Positions 17,954-27,501 of a stretch of 58,265 nt of DNA are shown piece by piece. Source of the DNA: an uncultured Pelagibacteraceae bacterium (GTDB taxonomy: Bacteria; Pseudomonadota; Alphaproteobacteria; Pelagibacterales; Pelagibacteraceae). The position numbers and the translations under genes were made by a program. Each line of letters starts with the position of its first letter. Within the stretch, counting starts at the first letter, position 1. The notes under the pieces are model-generated. The model was given only the letters and a program-made list of their open reading frames with translations, searched no databases and had not been told where the DNA came from. The stretch spans positions 1-58,265 of the forward strand of contig CACMXJ010000007.1 in the NCBI GenBank assembly GCA_902617625.1, read 5' to 3'.

Positions 17954-18890
17954 AAATTATTTTGAAATTATAAGGGCAGGTATTAATTCAACTTTCCAAG
18001 ATCTTGGAAGAGATAATCTTTATCATATAGGAGTCCCATTCAGTGGAGCTATGGATAATAGAAATTTTCTACTAGCTAATAAACTTGTTGGAAATGATCA
18101 TAATGATCCAGTGATAGAATTTGCTTATCAAGGCCCTCATTTGAAATATCATGGAGATAAAATTAATATTGCTATTACTGGCGATGTCAGTTTCAAAATT
18201 AAAAAAGGTGATAATTTAATTGATGGAGAATGTTATCAATCATTTATTTTAGAAAATAATGACGAGCTAGATATTTTATCAACTAATAAATCCGTTTATG
18301 GATATATAGCAATCAGTGGTACATTTGATTTACAATTTCAATGGTCTAGCTGTTCAACTAATACTAAAGCAAAAATAGGATCCAATAATGGTGAAAAGCT
18401 ATCTGTTAACCAAAAAATTAATATTAAAGAAATTAATAATAACTTTATGAATAGAAAACTAAATTATATTAATAAAAAAATAGAAAATATTAGAGTAATA
18501 AAAGGAACAAATTTTAATTATTTTTCTGAAGAGGGTAAGAAAATTTTTTTTAAAAATGAGTTTAAAGTCTCTAAATTATCCGATCGTATGGGAATGAGAT
18601 TAGAGGGAAAAAAAATAGAAAATATAGTTGATACTAATATTAGATCTGAGGGTTTAATTAAAGGTGTGATACAAGTGCCAGCAGATGGAAATCCAATAAT
18701 CATGCTCTCAGATCATGGTACTATAGGAGGGTATCCTAAAATTGGTGTAGTTGTAAGCGCTGATTATGATAGATTAGTTCAATTAACTCCTGGCTCAACT
18801 ATTAAATTTCAGGAGGTCGATTTAAATAGTGCGGAAACTCTTTTTAAATTGTATGACTTAGAGACTCAAAATTTAATTTCACAAATTTAA
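17946..18890 (+). CDS. pxpC: 5-oxoprolinase subunit C (KipA family)
   Basis: The 314-residue protein has the KipA/biotin-dependent carboxylase-like layout. The start is FEIIRAGINSTFQDLGR, followed by GVPFSGAMDNRNFLLANKLVGN, SDRMGMRLEG and the strongly conserved C-terminal SDHGTIGGYPKIGVV. It is the third 5-oxoprolinase subunit. Its TAA shares one base with the ATG of the following EamA gene, placing that carrier in the same operon. Confidence 0.93.
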   Translation: MNKNYFEIIRAGINSTFQDLGRDNLYHIGVPFSGAMDNRNFLLANKLVGNDHNDPVIEFAYQGPHLKYHGDKINIAITGDVSFKIKKGDNLIDGECYQSFILENNDELDILSTNKSVYGYIAISGTFDLQFQWSSCSTNTKAKIGSNNGEKLSVNQKINIKEINNNFMNRKLNYINKKIENIRVIKGTNFNYFSEEGKKIFFKNEFKVSKLSDRMGMRLEGKKIENIVDTNIRSEGLIKGVIQVPADGNPIIMLSDHGTIGGYPKIGVVVSADYDRLVQLTPGSTIKFQEVDLNSAETLFKLYDLETQNLISQI

Positions 18891-19768
18891 TGAACATTTT
18901 AAAAAGTTTACCTGGCCCATTACTGATATTTTTTGGTGCTCTTAGTTTAAGCTTTGGCGGACTTATAGTAAAATCTTTTGAAGGAGCAACATTGTGGCAG
19001 ATATTATTTTGGAGATCCTTATTCTTCTCTCTTACTGTTTTAACTTTTTTAATAATCACCTACAAAAGCAAAGTTTTAAAATCGTTTCATGACTCTGGAT
19101 TACCAGGTTTTATTGGTGGATTAATATTATCTATTGGTTTTTGTGGTTACGTTTTTGCTATGTATAATACTACTGTTGCTAATACTAATTTCATCATATC
19201 ACTTCAAATCTTATTTTTAGCTATATTTGGTTTTTTTTTCTTAAAAGAAAAAATTAACCTAATTACTTTAATCTCAATTATTTTAGCAATGTCTGGAGTG
19301 TTGTTAATGGTTGGAAATTCATTATCTCCAGGAGAATTATCTGGAAATTTAGCAGCTTTCACAATGCCAATTACCTTTGCAGTTTTGATAATGATTGTTC
19401 GAAAATTTCCATCTGTTGATATGGTCCCAGCACAGTTTGTTGCAGGTGTAAGTTCATGTCTTATTGGTTTATCACTTTCACCAACTATAATGATTTCACC
19501 TCATGATATTTTTTTAGGTTTTTTAGCTGGATTTTTTCAAATAGGTTTTGGTTTTATATTTATAACAATTGGCGCAAGAACAACTCCTTCCGCAATGGTC
19601 GGAATAATCATGCTATCCGAATCTGTTCTTGGTCCTATTTGGGCTTTTCTTTTTGTGAGCGAAATACCATCATTATATGGGTTGATAGGAGGGGCAATAA
19701 TACTTTTTGCAGTATTACTACAGTTTTACACGCTTTTAAAAAAACCAAAGGCAATCGTTTCCAATTGA
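18890..19768 (+). CDS. EamA/DMT family membrane carrier in the pxpBC operon
   Basis: The 292-residue protein has ten predicted helices and two EamA repeats. FGALSLSFGGLIVKSFEGATLWQILFWRSL opens the first repeat. MLSESVLGPIWAFLFVSEIPS in the second is the typical 'E-P/E-x-x-x-a-x-l' helix. The one-base stop/start overlap with pxpC suggests co-expression with 5-oxoprolinase. A role in moving 5-oxoproline, glutamate or a related compound is therefore a reasonable but unproven idea. The last codon overlaps a TTGACA box thought to belong to the gcv promoter. Confidence 0.85.
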   Translation: MNILKSLPGPLLIFFGALSLSFGGLIVKSFEGATLWQILFWRSLFFSLTVLTFLIITYKSKVLKSFHDSGLPGFIGGLILSIGFCGYVFAMYNTTVANTNFIISLQILFLAIFGFFFLKEKINLITLISIILAMSGVLLMVGNSLSPGELSGNLAAFTMPITFAVLIMIVRKFPSVDMVPAQFVAGVSSCLIGLSLSPTIMISPHDIFLGFLAGFFQIGFGFIFITIGARTTPSAMVGIIMLSESVLGPIWAFLFVSEIPSLYGLIGGAIILFAVLLQFYTLLKKPKAIVSN

Positions 19769-19793
19769 CATTTTAAGTTACTTATAGGACTAT
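19765..19793 (+). promoter_or_regulatory. Candidate promoter of the gcvTHP operon
   Basis: A consensus -35 hexamer TTGACA (19765-19770) overlaps the stop codon of the EamA gene. A 17-base spacer leads to GACTAT (19788-19793), a three-of-six match to TATAAT. The predicted start site near 19799-19801 would fall at the 5-prime edge of the first glycine aptamer, as expected for a riboswitch leader. The -10 is weak, so confidence is moderate. Confidence 0.5.
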
Positions 19794-19797
19794 TGAT

Positions 19798-19945
19798 TTA
19801 CGGGAGAGACTACAGTTTATCGTAGCGCCGAAGGAGCAACTACCCAGGAATCTCTCAGGCAAAAAGGACCGTAACATATTAACTCTGGAAAGAGATTTAA
19901 TTCTCGCCGAAGGAGCAAAACTCTCAGGCAAATATACAGATGGGT
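19798..19945 (+). promoter_or_regulatory. Tandem glycine riboswitch (gcvT leader)
   Basis: Two glycine aptamers lie in series. Both carry the family cores GCCGAAGGAGCAA and CTCTCAGGCAAA. The first is closed by TTACGG (19798-19803) with CCGTAA (19869-19874). The second is closed by ATATTAACTC (19876-19885) with GAGTTAATAT (19951-19960), a perfect ten-base-pair helix reaching two bases into the gcvT ATG. Only one base separates the two aptamers. No terminator hairpin or poly-U tract follows, so control is probably at translation. Glycine riboswitches normally raise gcv expression when glycine is plentiful. Here the stabilised helix would cover the start codon, so the sign of control needs testing. 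Confidence 0.95.
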
Positions 19946-19958
19946 ATAATGAGTTAAT

Positions 19959-21062
19959 ATGGAAACAAAAAAAACATCACTTTACCAATTACATCAAGAT
20001 TGTAACGCAAAGTTTGTTGAATTTGCAGGTTATCAAATGCCAATCCAATATTCCGAAGGTATTGTGGAGGAGCATAAATTTACAAGAAATCACTCTGGTA
20101 TTTTTGATGTTTCACATATGGGTCAATTATTTATTTATGGTGGCGATGAATTAATTAAAGATTTAGAAAAAATTTTTCCACTGGATTTGAACAATTTGAA
20201 AATAAATCATTCCAAATACAGCTTCCTAATGGATAAAGATGCTGGAATACAAGATGATTTAATCATTACAAAAATTAATGAAGGTTTTTTAATAATTTTT
20301 AATGCAGCGTGTAAATACAATGATTTTAAAATTTTAAAGGAATTGTTAAATGAAAAGTATAAAATGGTTTTGGATGAAAATAGATCTTTAATTGCAATTC
20401 AGGGACCAAAATCATCGCAAATCCTTAATGATGTCATTGATGGAGTAAAGGATTTAAATTTTATGTCTGGAAACTGGTTCTTATTCGATAATCAGAAAGT
20501 ATATATTACTCGATCTGGGTATACAGGTGAAGATGGTTTCGAGATATCAATTCCAAATAACTTTGCAGAAAAATTGACCAGAGAATTAATTAATAAAGGA
20601 TCTAAATTGGCAGGCTTAGGAGCAAGGGACACTTTAAGATTAGAAGCAGGCTTATGCCTGTATGGTCATGACCTTGATAAAGATAAAACTCCAGTTGAAG
20701 CGAATTTGAAATGGGCAATTTCAAAAGAAAGAATTTCCAAAGGTGACTTTATTGGTTCGGATATAATTATTAAACAATTAAATGATGGTGTTTCCAAAAT
20801 AAGAGTTGGAATTAAGCCTGAGGGAAGAATAATTGCTAGAGAAAAAACCAAGATATTTAATCAATCAGATGTTCATATTGGAGAGATCACTAGCGGTACA
20901 TTTGGGCCAAGTGTAAATGGACCTGTAGCAATGGGCTATGTAGAAAATGAATTTTCAAAAAAAAATACCAAAGTATTTTTAGAGGTGAGAGGTAAAAAAT
21001 ATGCAGCAAACATTTGCAGTTTACCATTTTATAAAAAAAGTTATGTAAAAGGAGTAAATTAA
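19959..21062 (+). CDS. gcvT: Glycine cleavage system T protein (aminomethyltransferase)
   Basis: The 367-residue enzyme transfers the one-carbon unit from aminomethyl-lipoyl-GcvH to tetrahydrofolate, releasing ammonia. Seen are the N-terminal [10 protein letters not shown]...[23 protein letters not shown], the [12 protein letters not shown] motif, [21 protein letters not shown] and the C-terminal [17 protein letters not shown]. Length and motifs are normal. The ATG lies at the 3-prime edge of the glycine riboswitch with no clear Shine-Dalgarno sequence. The stop and the gcvH ATG share one base. Confidence 0.96.
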   Translation: METKKTSLYQLHQDCNAKFVEFAGYQMPIQYSEGIVEEHKFTRNHSGIFDVSHMGQLFIYGGDELIKDLEKIFPLDLNNLKINHSKYSFLMDKDAGIQDDLIITKINEGFLIIFNAACKYNDFKILKELLNEKYKMVLDENRSLIAIQGPKSSQILNDVIDGVKDLNFMSGNWFLFDNQKVYITRSGYTGEDGFEISIPNNFAEKLTRELINKGSKLAGLGARDTLRLEAGLCLYGHDLDKDKTPVEANLKWAISKERISKGDFIGSDIIIKQLNDGVSKIRVGIKPEGRIIAREKTKIFNQSDVHIGEITSGTFGPSVNGPVAMGYVENEFSKKNTKVFLEVRGKKYAANICSLPFYKKSYVKGVN

Positions 21063-21442
21063 TGAGTGATGTGAAATATTCTAAAGAGCACGAATGGATA
21101 AAATTAGAGGGTGATGTTGCAACAATCGGCATAACAAAACATGCAACAGAAATGCTAGGAGATATTGTGTTTGCTGAGCTACCTGAGAAAGGTTCTAATG
21201 TTGAAAAAGATGGCACTGCAGGAGTTGTTGAGTCTACTAAAGCTGCAAGTGATGTTTATACTCCAGTTAGTGGTGAAGTTGTTGATACAAATCAAGAAAT
21301 TGTAGATGATCCATCCAAAATAAATCAAGACCCTGAAAATTCTGCTTGGTTCTTTAAATTAAAAATAAAAGATAAATCTGAAATGGACTCTTTAATGAAC
21401 AAAGATGACTATGATAAATTTGCAAAGGAGAATAATACCTAA
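21062..21442 (+). CDS. gcvH: Glycine cleavage system H protein (lipoyl carrier)
   Basis: The 126-residue shuttle protein carries the aminomethyl group between GcvP and GcvT. The lipoylated Lys is K60 in [20 protein letters not shown], and the protein starts with the normal [14 protein letters not shown]. It sits between gcvT and gcvP with one-base stop/start overlaps on both sides, so the three subunits should be made in step. The GGAGTAA run just before its ATG is a good ribosome-binding site. Confidence 0.97.
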   Translation: MSDVKYSKEHEWIKLEGDVATIGITKHATEMLGDIVFAELPEKGSNVEKDGTAGVVESTKAASDVYTPVSGEVVDTNQEIVDDPSKINQDPENSAWFFKLKIKDKSEMDSLMNKDDYDKFAKENNT

Positions 21443-24312
21443 TGTTACATAATTCTGAAAAAGATTTTATAAAAAGACACATTGGTCCATCTGAAGATGA
21501 TCAATCTAAAATGTTAAAAAAATTAAATTATAAATCATTAGATGATTTAATTAACAATACTGTTCCAGAAAAAATACAGTTTAAGGGTGAACTTAATATT
21601 GGTGAGTCTAATTCAGAATATGAAGCATTAAGAAAATTAAAAGCAATTTCTAAAAAAAATGAAATTTACTCAAATTTTATTGGCATGGGTTATTACGGAA
21701 CTTATACACCATATGTAATTTTAAGAAATATATTAGAAAATCCAGGCTGGTATACCTCATATACACCTTATCAGCCAGAAGTAGCACAAGGAAGATTGGA
21801 AATGCTTTTAAATTTCCAACAAATGATTGTTGACTTTACAGGAATGGATATTGCAAATGCATCTTTACTTGATGAAGGTACAGCGGCAGCAGAGGCTATG
21901 GGTTTAAGTTATAGACTTGATAAAAGTGATAGTAATTTAGTTTTTGTCTCAGAAAATTGTCACCCTCAAACTGTTGAGGTTATAAAAACTAGAGCAGAGC
22001 CTATGGGTCTCAAAGTACTTGTTGGGAATGAAGATAAAGTTTTAGAACAATTAAAAGAGGATATTGTTTGTGGAATATTACAGTATCCTGGAACCTTAGG
22101 AGATATTAAAGATCCAAGCGAGGCAATAAGTAAAATTCATAAAAAAAATGGTAAAGCTATTTTAGCTTGTGATCTTCTAGCGCTTGCTAAGCTTAAAACG
22201 CCTAGGGAACTTGGGGCTGATATTGCAGTTGGCAGTTCACAAAGATTTGGTATTCCAATGGGTTATGGAGGACCACATGCAGCATTTTTTGCAACAAAAG
22301 ATGAATTTAAGAGATCTATGCCTGGTAGAATAGTTGGTGTTTCAGTAGATAGACATGGAAACAAGGCTTATAGATTGTCACTACAAACTAGAGAACAACA
22401 TATAAGAAGAGACAAAGCTACAAGTAACATTTGCACCGCTCAGGCATTGTTAGCCATAGTATCAGCAGCCTATGCCATTTATCATGGTCCAGAAGGAATT
22501 AAGAAAATTTCTGAGAGAGTTTCTCAATTAGCAAAAAATTTTGCTGATAAAATAAAACAATCTGGATATGAAATATATTCTGATCATTTTTTTGATACTG
22601 TCACTATTATTACCAAAGAAAAGACTGATCAAATTTATAAAAATGCTTTAAATCAAAAAGTTAATATTCGAAAAGTAAACTCAGAAATGCTTGCAGTGTC
22701 TTTTGATGAGAAAAAAAATGTTTATAGAGTAAATCAACTATTAAAAATTTTTAATGCAGCGGAGTCCATAAAAAAAGAAGATCCAACAGTAAGTTTACCT
22801 AATTTACCAAAAAGTTTATTGAGAACTTCTAAATATTTAGAACATCCTGTTTTTAACTCATATCGTTCTGAGACAGAAATGCTTAGATATCTGAAAAAGT
22901 TAGAGGATAAGGATATAGCACTTAATAGAACTATGATAGCTTTAGGCTCTTGCACGATGAAATTAAATGCTACTGCAGAAATGATACCTATCTCATGGAG
23001 AGAGTTAGCTGAGCCTCATCCCTTTGTCCCTATTGAGCAGATGGAGGGGTATCGAACATTATTCACAGATCTTAAAAATTGGTTGAGATCAATTACTGGT
23101 TTTTCAGGAGTTTCACTTCAACCAAATGCCGGTGCTCAAGGTGAATATGCAGGATTGATGGTAATTAGAAAATATCATTTAGATAGAGGTGATGAAAATA
23201 GAAATATATGTTTAATACCAAGTTCAGCACACGGAACAAATCCAGCAAGTGCACAAATGGTTGGAATGAAAGTAGTTGTAGTTAACTGTGATAAAGAAGG
23301 TAACGTAGATTTTGATGATTTAAAGATAAAAGCTGAGCTTCACTCTGAAAATTTAGGAGCTTTAATGGTCACATATCCATCTACTCACGGAGTATTTGAA
23401 GAAAAGATTATGGATATATGCGAACTGATTCATAAACATGGTGGGCAAGTTTATATGGATGGAGCAAATTTGAATGCATTAGTTGGTATTGCTAAACCAG
23501 GAAACTTTGGTCCTGATGTTTGTCATATAAATTTACATAAAACATTTTGTATACCTCACGGGGGAGGTGGACCAGGCATGGGCCCTATTGCATGTAAAAA
23601 ACATCTTCAAGTTTATCTGCCTAATCATCCAGTTGTAAAAGATTGTGGTCCAGCAACAGGAATTGGGGCTGTGTCCGCTGCTCCATGGGGAAGCTCAAGT
23701 ATTTTGTCAATCTCCTGGATGTACATTAAAATGATGGGATCTGAGGGATTAAAACTTGCATCAAAAGTTGCAATACTAAATGCAAATTATATTGCTGAAA
23801 GACTTAAGGATCATTATCCAATCTTGTATAAAGGTTCTAATGGTAATGTTGCACATGAATGCATCATTGATATTAGATCGATTAAATCAGAAACAGGTAT
23901 TACAGAGGAAGATATTGCAAAAAGATTAATTGATTTTGGTTTTCATGCACCAACAATGTCTTGGCCTGTAGCTGGAACAATGATGATTGAACCTACAGAA
24001 AGTGAAAACTTGTCAGAGCTAGATAGGTTTTGTGATACGCTAATTAAGATTAAACAAGAAATAGATCTTATTAAGACTGGTAAATTTGATAAAGTTGATA
24101 ATCCAATCAAAAATGCACCTCATACTGACACAGAGCTAGCTTCTGATAATTGGACACATAAATATTCTAGAGAACAAGCTGCTTATCCAGCTAAATTTTT
24201 AAAAATAAATAAATTTTGGCCACCAGTAGCTAGAGTAGATAATGTTTATGGTGATAAAAATATTTTCTGTACATGTCCAAGCATGGATGAGTTTAAAGAA
24301 GATGCAGCATAA
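21442..24312 (+). CDS. gcvP: Glycine dehydrogenase (decarboxylating), P protein
   Basis: A full-length, single-chain P protein of 956 residues (not split into two subunits). It decarboxylates glycine with pyridoxal phosphate and passes the aminomethyl group to GcvH. Motifs include RHIGPSEDD at the N terminus, MGLSYRLDKSDSNLVFVS, and PSSAHGTNPASAQM. The cofactor Lys is K700 in NLHKTFCIPHGGGGPGMGPI. It is the last clear gcv gene; the L protein is not in the window. The next gene follows within a few bases, so read-through into the lipid block is possible. Confidence 0.97.
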   Translation: MLHNSEKDFIKRHIGPSEDDQSKMLKKLNYKSLDDLINNTVPEKIQFKGELNIGESNSEYEALRKLKAISKKNEIYSNFIGMGYYGTYTPYVILRNILENPGWYTSYTPYQPEVAQGRLEMLLNFQQMIVDFTGMDIANASLLDEGTAAAEAMGLSYRLDKSDSNLVFVSENCHPQTVEVIKTRAEPMGLKVLVGNEDKVLEQLKEDIVCGILQYPGTLGDIKDPSEAISKIHKKNGKAILACDLLALAKLKTPRELGADIAVGSSQRFGIPMGYGGPHAAFFATKDEFKRSMPGRIVGVSVDRHGNKAYRLSLQTREQHIRRDKATSNICTAQALLAIVSAAYAIYHGPEGIKKISERVSQLAKNFADKIKQSGYEIYSDHFFDTVTIITKEKTDQIYKNALNQKVNIRKVNSEMLAVSFDEKKNVYRVNQLLKIFNAAESIKKEDPTVSLPNLPKSLLRTSKYLEHPVFNSYRSETEMLRYLKKLEDKDIALNRTMIALGSCTMKLNATAEMIPISWRELAEPHPFVPIEQMEGYRTLFTDLKNWLRSITGFSGVSLQPNAGAQGEYAGLMVIRKYHLDRGDENRNICLIPSSAHGTNPASAQMVGMKVVVVNCDKEGNVDFDDLKIKAELHSENLGALMVTYPSTHGVFEEKIMDICELIHKHGGQVYMDGANLNALVGIAKPGNFGPDVCHINLHKTFCIPHGGGGPGMGPIACKKHLQVYLPNHPVVKDCGPATGIGAVSAAPWGSSSILSISWMYIKMMGSEGLKLASKVAILNANYIAERLKDHYPILYKGSNGNVAHECIIDIRSIKSETGITEEDIAKRLIDFGFHAPTMSWPVAGTMMIEPTESENLSELDRFCDTLIKIKQEIDLIKTGKFDKVDNPIKNAPHTDTELASDNWTHKYSREQAAYPAKFLKINKFWPPVARVDNVYGDKNIFCTCPSMDEFKEDAA

Positions 24313-24318
24313 TTATTG

Positions 24319-25557
24319 ATGAAAATTGCTGTAGTTGGGTCAGGCATTTCAGGACTAAGTGCTGCTTATTATCTCTCAAAAAAAAATCATGTAGATTTAT
24401 TTGAAAAAGAAGACCACTTTGGTGGTCATTCTCACACAATTGATTTAATGGTTGGAACCAAAAAAGTTCCAGTGGATATAGGTTTCATCGTATTTAACTT
24501 TAAAACTTATCCAAATTTGATCAATTTTTTTAAGGAAAATAAAATTGAAATTGAAAAAAGTGATATGTCTTTTTCTGTATCAGTAGAAAATTCAAACTTT
24601 GAATATTGTGGAAAAGGATTGAGTGGAATTTTTTCTAATAAAATGAATTTATTTAATTTTAGATTTTTGAAAATGTTTTTTGATATCATAAAATTTTATA
24701 AAAAATCTGATAAACTTAATACTTTAAATGAGGAAATAACATTAGGTGATTATTTGGTTAAAAATAATCTTTCTAAAGAATTTATCAATTATCATTTAAT
24801 ACCTATGGTGTCAGCTATCTGGTCTATGCCACCATATGCGGCAAACAAAATGCCTTTGAAATTTTTTTTAAAATTTTTTCAAAATCATGGATTGTTTAAA
24901 TTCAAAGATAGACCACAATGGTACACAGTCTCCAATAGAAGCAGGTCTTATGTAAAAACAATTCTTTCAAAAATTAGTGGCGAATATTTTAAGAATTATA
25001 AAGTTAATAAGATCGTTAGTAAAACAAACGGTATTGATTTGTATTACGGTGGAAAAAATGAATTTTTTGATTACGATAAAGTAATCATCGCAACACATGC
25101 TGATCAAGCCCTGTCAATGATTGAAGACCCAACCGATCAAGAAAAAGAAATTTTATCTAATTTTAATTATAAAGAAAATTTTGCTTATATACATACAGAT
25201 GAGTCAGTAATGCCTAGAAATAAGAATGCATGGTGTTCTTGGAACTCATCTATGAAGGAAAATGAAATTGAAAAAAACTCAATCACTTACTGGTTAAATT
25301 TACTTCAAAATTTAGAGTGTGAAAAAAATATATTCCTTACACTCAACCCCTATTCTGAAATTGATGAGACTAAAATTTTAAAAAAGGTAAAATTTACCCA
25401 TCCATATTTTGATCAATCTGCTTTAAATTATCAAAGTAAGCTTAAAAATTTGCAAAATAAAAGAAATATTCTTTTTTGTGGCAGTTATTTTGGTTACGGT
25501 TTTCATGAAGATGGAATAAAATCATCCATTGAAATGTTAAAAAACCTTGATGACTAG
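24319..25557 (+). CDS. FAD-dependent amine-oxidase-type oxidoreductase (COG2907 type)
   Basis: The protein has 412 residues from the ATG chosen here; a TTG one codon earlier would add one residue. It has the FAD-binding motif MKIAVVGSGISGLSAAYYLSK and continues FEKEDHFGGHSHTID. The middle has SAIWSMPPYAANKMP, VIIATHADQAL, and the end has NILFCGSYFGYGFHEDGI. These are typical of the NAD(P)/FAD oxidoreductases encoded beside DUF1365 and CFA-synthase-type genes. Homologous clusters in other proteobacteria are tied to modification of unsaturated phospholipid acyl chains. It overlaps the next gene by eight bases. Confidence 0.85.
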   Translation: MKIAVVGSGISGLSAAYYLSKKNHVDLFEKEDHFGGHSHTIDLMVGTKKVPVDIGFIVFNFKTYPNLINFFKENKIEIEKSDMSFSVSVENSNFEYCGKGLSGIFSNKMNLFNFRFLKMFFDIIKFYKKSDKLNTLNEEITLGDYLVKNNLSKEFINYHLIPMVSAIWSMPPYAANKMPLKFFLKFFQNHGLFKFKDRPQWYTVSNRSRSYVKTILSKISGEYFKNYKVNKIVSKTNGIDLYYGGKNEFFDYDKVIIATHADQALSMIEDPTDQEKEILSNFNYKENFAYIHTDESVMPRNKNAWCSWNSSMKENEIEKNSITYWLNLLQNLECEKNIFLTLNPYSEIDETKILKKVKFTHPYFDQSALNYQSKLKNLQNKRNILFCGSYFGYGFHEDGIKSSIEMLKNLDD

Positions 25558-26308
25558 TTCAATTTATAATGGAACAGTAATTCACAAAAGATTCAAGCCA
25601 AAAATACATTTCTTTAAATATAATGTATTTTCATTATTAATTGACTTGTCCGATTTAAATTATTTAAATAAAAAAATTAGTTTTTTTTCGTATAATAGTT
25701 TCAATCTGATAAGTTTTTTTGACAAAGATCATGGTGATAGAGATGGTTCATCATTGATTGATTGGGTAAAAAAAAATTTAATAGAAAACAATATAAATTC
25801 AGAAAATATAAAGATAAAATTATTATGTTATCCAAGAATTTTTGGATATGTATTCAACCCATTGAGCGTCTTTTTTGTTTATGATCACAATGAAAATCTA
25901 ATTTCAATACTATATGAAGTAAAAAATACTTTTGGAGAACAACATACTTATGTTTTTAAGGCTAAAAATAATAATCTTTTACAACATAATTGTTCTAAAA
26001 AATTTCATGTATCTCCATTTATTGAGATGAATTGTAATTATTTTTTTAGAATTTTAAGACCTTCAGAGAAAATTTCAGTTGTAATTGATCAATATCAATT
26101 TAATGAAAAGATTTTATTCGCATCACAAGATGGAAAAAGAGTTGATTTTAATAGTAAAGAACTATTAAAATCTTACTTAAAACATCCATTAATGACTTTT
26201 AAGATTATATCTGCGATACATTTTGAAGCGTTTAAATTATGGGTGAAAGGAATAAAGTTTATTAAAAAAAAATTTAAAATTAAAAATAATATTAGTTTTG
26301 AGAATTAA
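25550..26308 (+). CDS. DUF1365 family protein
   Basis: The 252-residue protein is recognised by the family opening SIYNGTVIHKRFKPKIHFFKY, the central FDKDHGDRDGSSL, and LLCYPRIFGYVFNPLSVFFVYD. Biochemical function is unknown; the family is almost always found between a FAD oxidoreductase and a CFA-synthase-like methyltransferase, as here. ATG 25550 is preferred; a TTG start at 25547 is possible. It overlaps the upstream gene by eight bases, and its stop shares one base with the next ATG, so the three proteins are probably made together. Confidence 0.88.
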   Translation: MTSSIYNGTVIHKRFKPKIHFFKYNVFSLLIDLSDLNYLNKKISFFSYNSFNLISFFDKDHGDRDGSSLIDWVKKNLIENNINSENIKIKLLCYPRIFGYVFNPLSVFFVYDHNENLISILYEVKNTFGEQHTYVFKAKNNNLLQHNCSKKFHVSPFIEMNCNYFFRILRPSEKISVVIDQYQFNEKILFASQDGKRVDFNSKELLKSYLKHPLMTFKIISAIHFEAFKLWVKGIKFIKKKFKIKNNISFEN

Positions 26309-27486
26309 TGAGTTTATATAACCTTTCTGACAAAATAGTTTTTAAAATATTAAAAGATATTGAATATGGTTATTTAGAAATAACAAAATATAATGGAGAA
26401 TTTTTAAAATTCGGTAACTCACAAAGCCCCCTGAAAGCAATTCTTAAAATTAAAAAACCTAACTTTACTTTTAATTTAATTAAAGGTGGAAGTGTTGGCT
26501 TTGCAGAATCTTATATGAGGGACGAATTTGAGACTGATAATTTATCTAATTTAATTGAGATCACTGCAAGAAATATAAAAATAATATATAAATTTTCTGG
26601 TTTACTAGATTTTCCAATTATTAATTACTTAAAGAATAAGTTCGTTAAAAATACTAGAGCAAGAAGTAAGGAAAATATTTCAAAACATTATGATTTAGGA
26701 AATGAATTTTTTGCTCTTTGGCTCGATAAGACCTTAACCTATTCAAGTGCGATATTTGATGAGCGAAATAAAGATCTATCAAATGCTCAAAATAATAAAT
26801 ATCAAAAATTGATTAATTTAATAAAACCAAATAATGGAGATAAAATTTTAGAAATTGGATGTGGTTGGGGTGGTTTTGCCGAATATTTAGGTAAAAAATA
26901 TGATGTAAAATTAGATTGCATCACTATTTCAAAAAAACAGTTTGAATATGCAAAAAAAAGAATGCACGAATGCGGATTGAACGAAAAAGTAAATATTGAA
27001 ATAAAAGATTACAGAGATTTAAAAGAGAAATATAACTCAATAGCATCAATTGAAATGATAGAAGCTGTAGGTCAAAACTATCTAGAAAGTTATTTTAAAA
27101 CGATCAAAAATAATTTATCTAATGACGGAAGAGCAGCCATACAAGCTATCACTATAGATGATAGTATGTTTGATAGATATAAAACTAAACAAGATTTTAT
27201 TCAAAAATATATTTTTCCTGGAGGATTTTTACCAAGCAAAGGAATTATTAATAAGTATGTTTCTGAAAATGGTTTGACTATTAAATCTTATGATTCTTAT
27301 GCTGATCATTATTCTAATACATTGTTTATGTGGAAAAATGAATTTAATAAGAAATGGGATTTAATCAAAAAACAAGGATTTGATTTAACTTTCAAAAGAA
27401 TGTGGGAATTTTATCTCTCGTATTGTGAGGCAGGATTTAAATCAAAAAATATTGATTTAATTCAATTTTCACTTCAAAATAAATAG
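26308..27486 (+). CDS. Cyclopropane-fatty-acyl-phospholipid synthase family methyltransferase
   Basis: The 392-residue, SAM-dependent enzyme acts on unsaturated acyl chains of membrane phospholipids. Motifs include SKENISKHYDLGNEFFALWLDKTLTYSSAIF, the SAM-binding ILEIGCGWGGFAEYLG, SIEMIEAVGQNYLESYF, and PGGFLPSKG. CFA synthase (cyclopropanation) is the family name. Relatives in this gene context can instead methylate acyl chains in a route to furan fatty acids in Rhodobacter; which applies cannot be read here. It sits third in the FAD oxidoreductase-DUF1365-methyltransferase-DUF3833 series. Confidence 0.9.
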   Translation: MSLYNLSDKIVFKILKDIEYGYLEITKYNGEFLKFGNSQSPLKAILKIKKPNFTFNLIKGGSVGFAESYMRDEFETDNLSNLIEITARNIKIIYKFSGLLDFPIINYLKNKFVKNTRARSKENISKHYDLGNEFFALWLDKTLTYSSAIFDERNKDLSNAQNNKYQKLINLIKPNNGDKILEIGCGWGGFAEYLGKKYDVKLDCITISKKQFEYAKKRMHECGLNEKVNIEIKDYRDLKEKYNSIASIEMIEAVGQNYLESYFKTIKNNLSNDGRAAIQAITIDDSMFDRYKTKQDFIQKYIFPGGFLPSKGIINKYVSENGLTIKSYDSYADHYSNTLFMWKNEFNKKWDLIKKQGFDLTFKRMWEFYLSYCEAGFKSKNIDLIQFSLQNK

Positions 27487-27501
27487 AACTATGGTGCTCT
27501 T

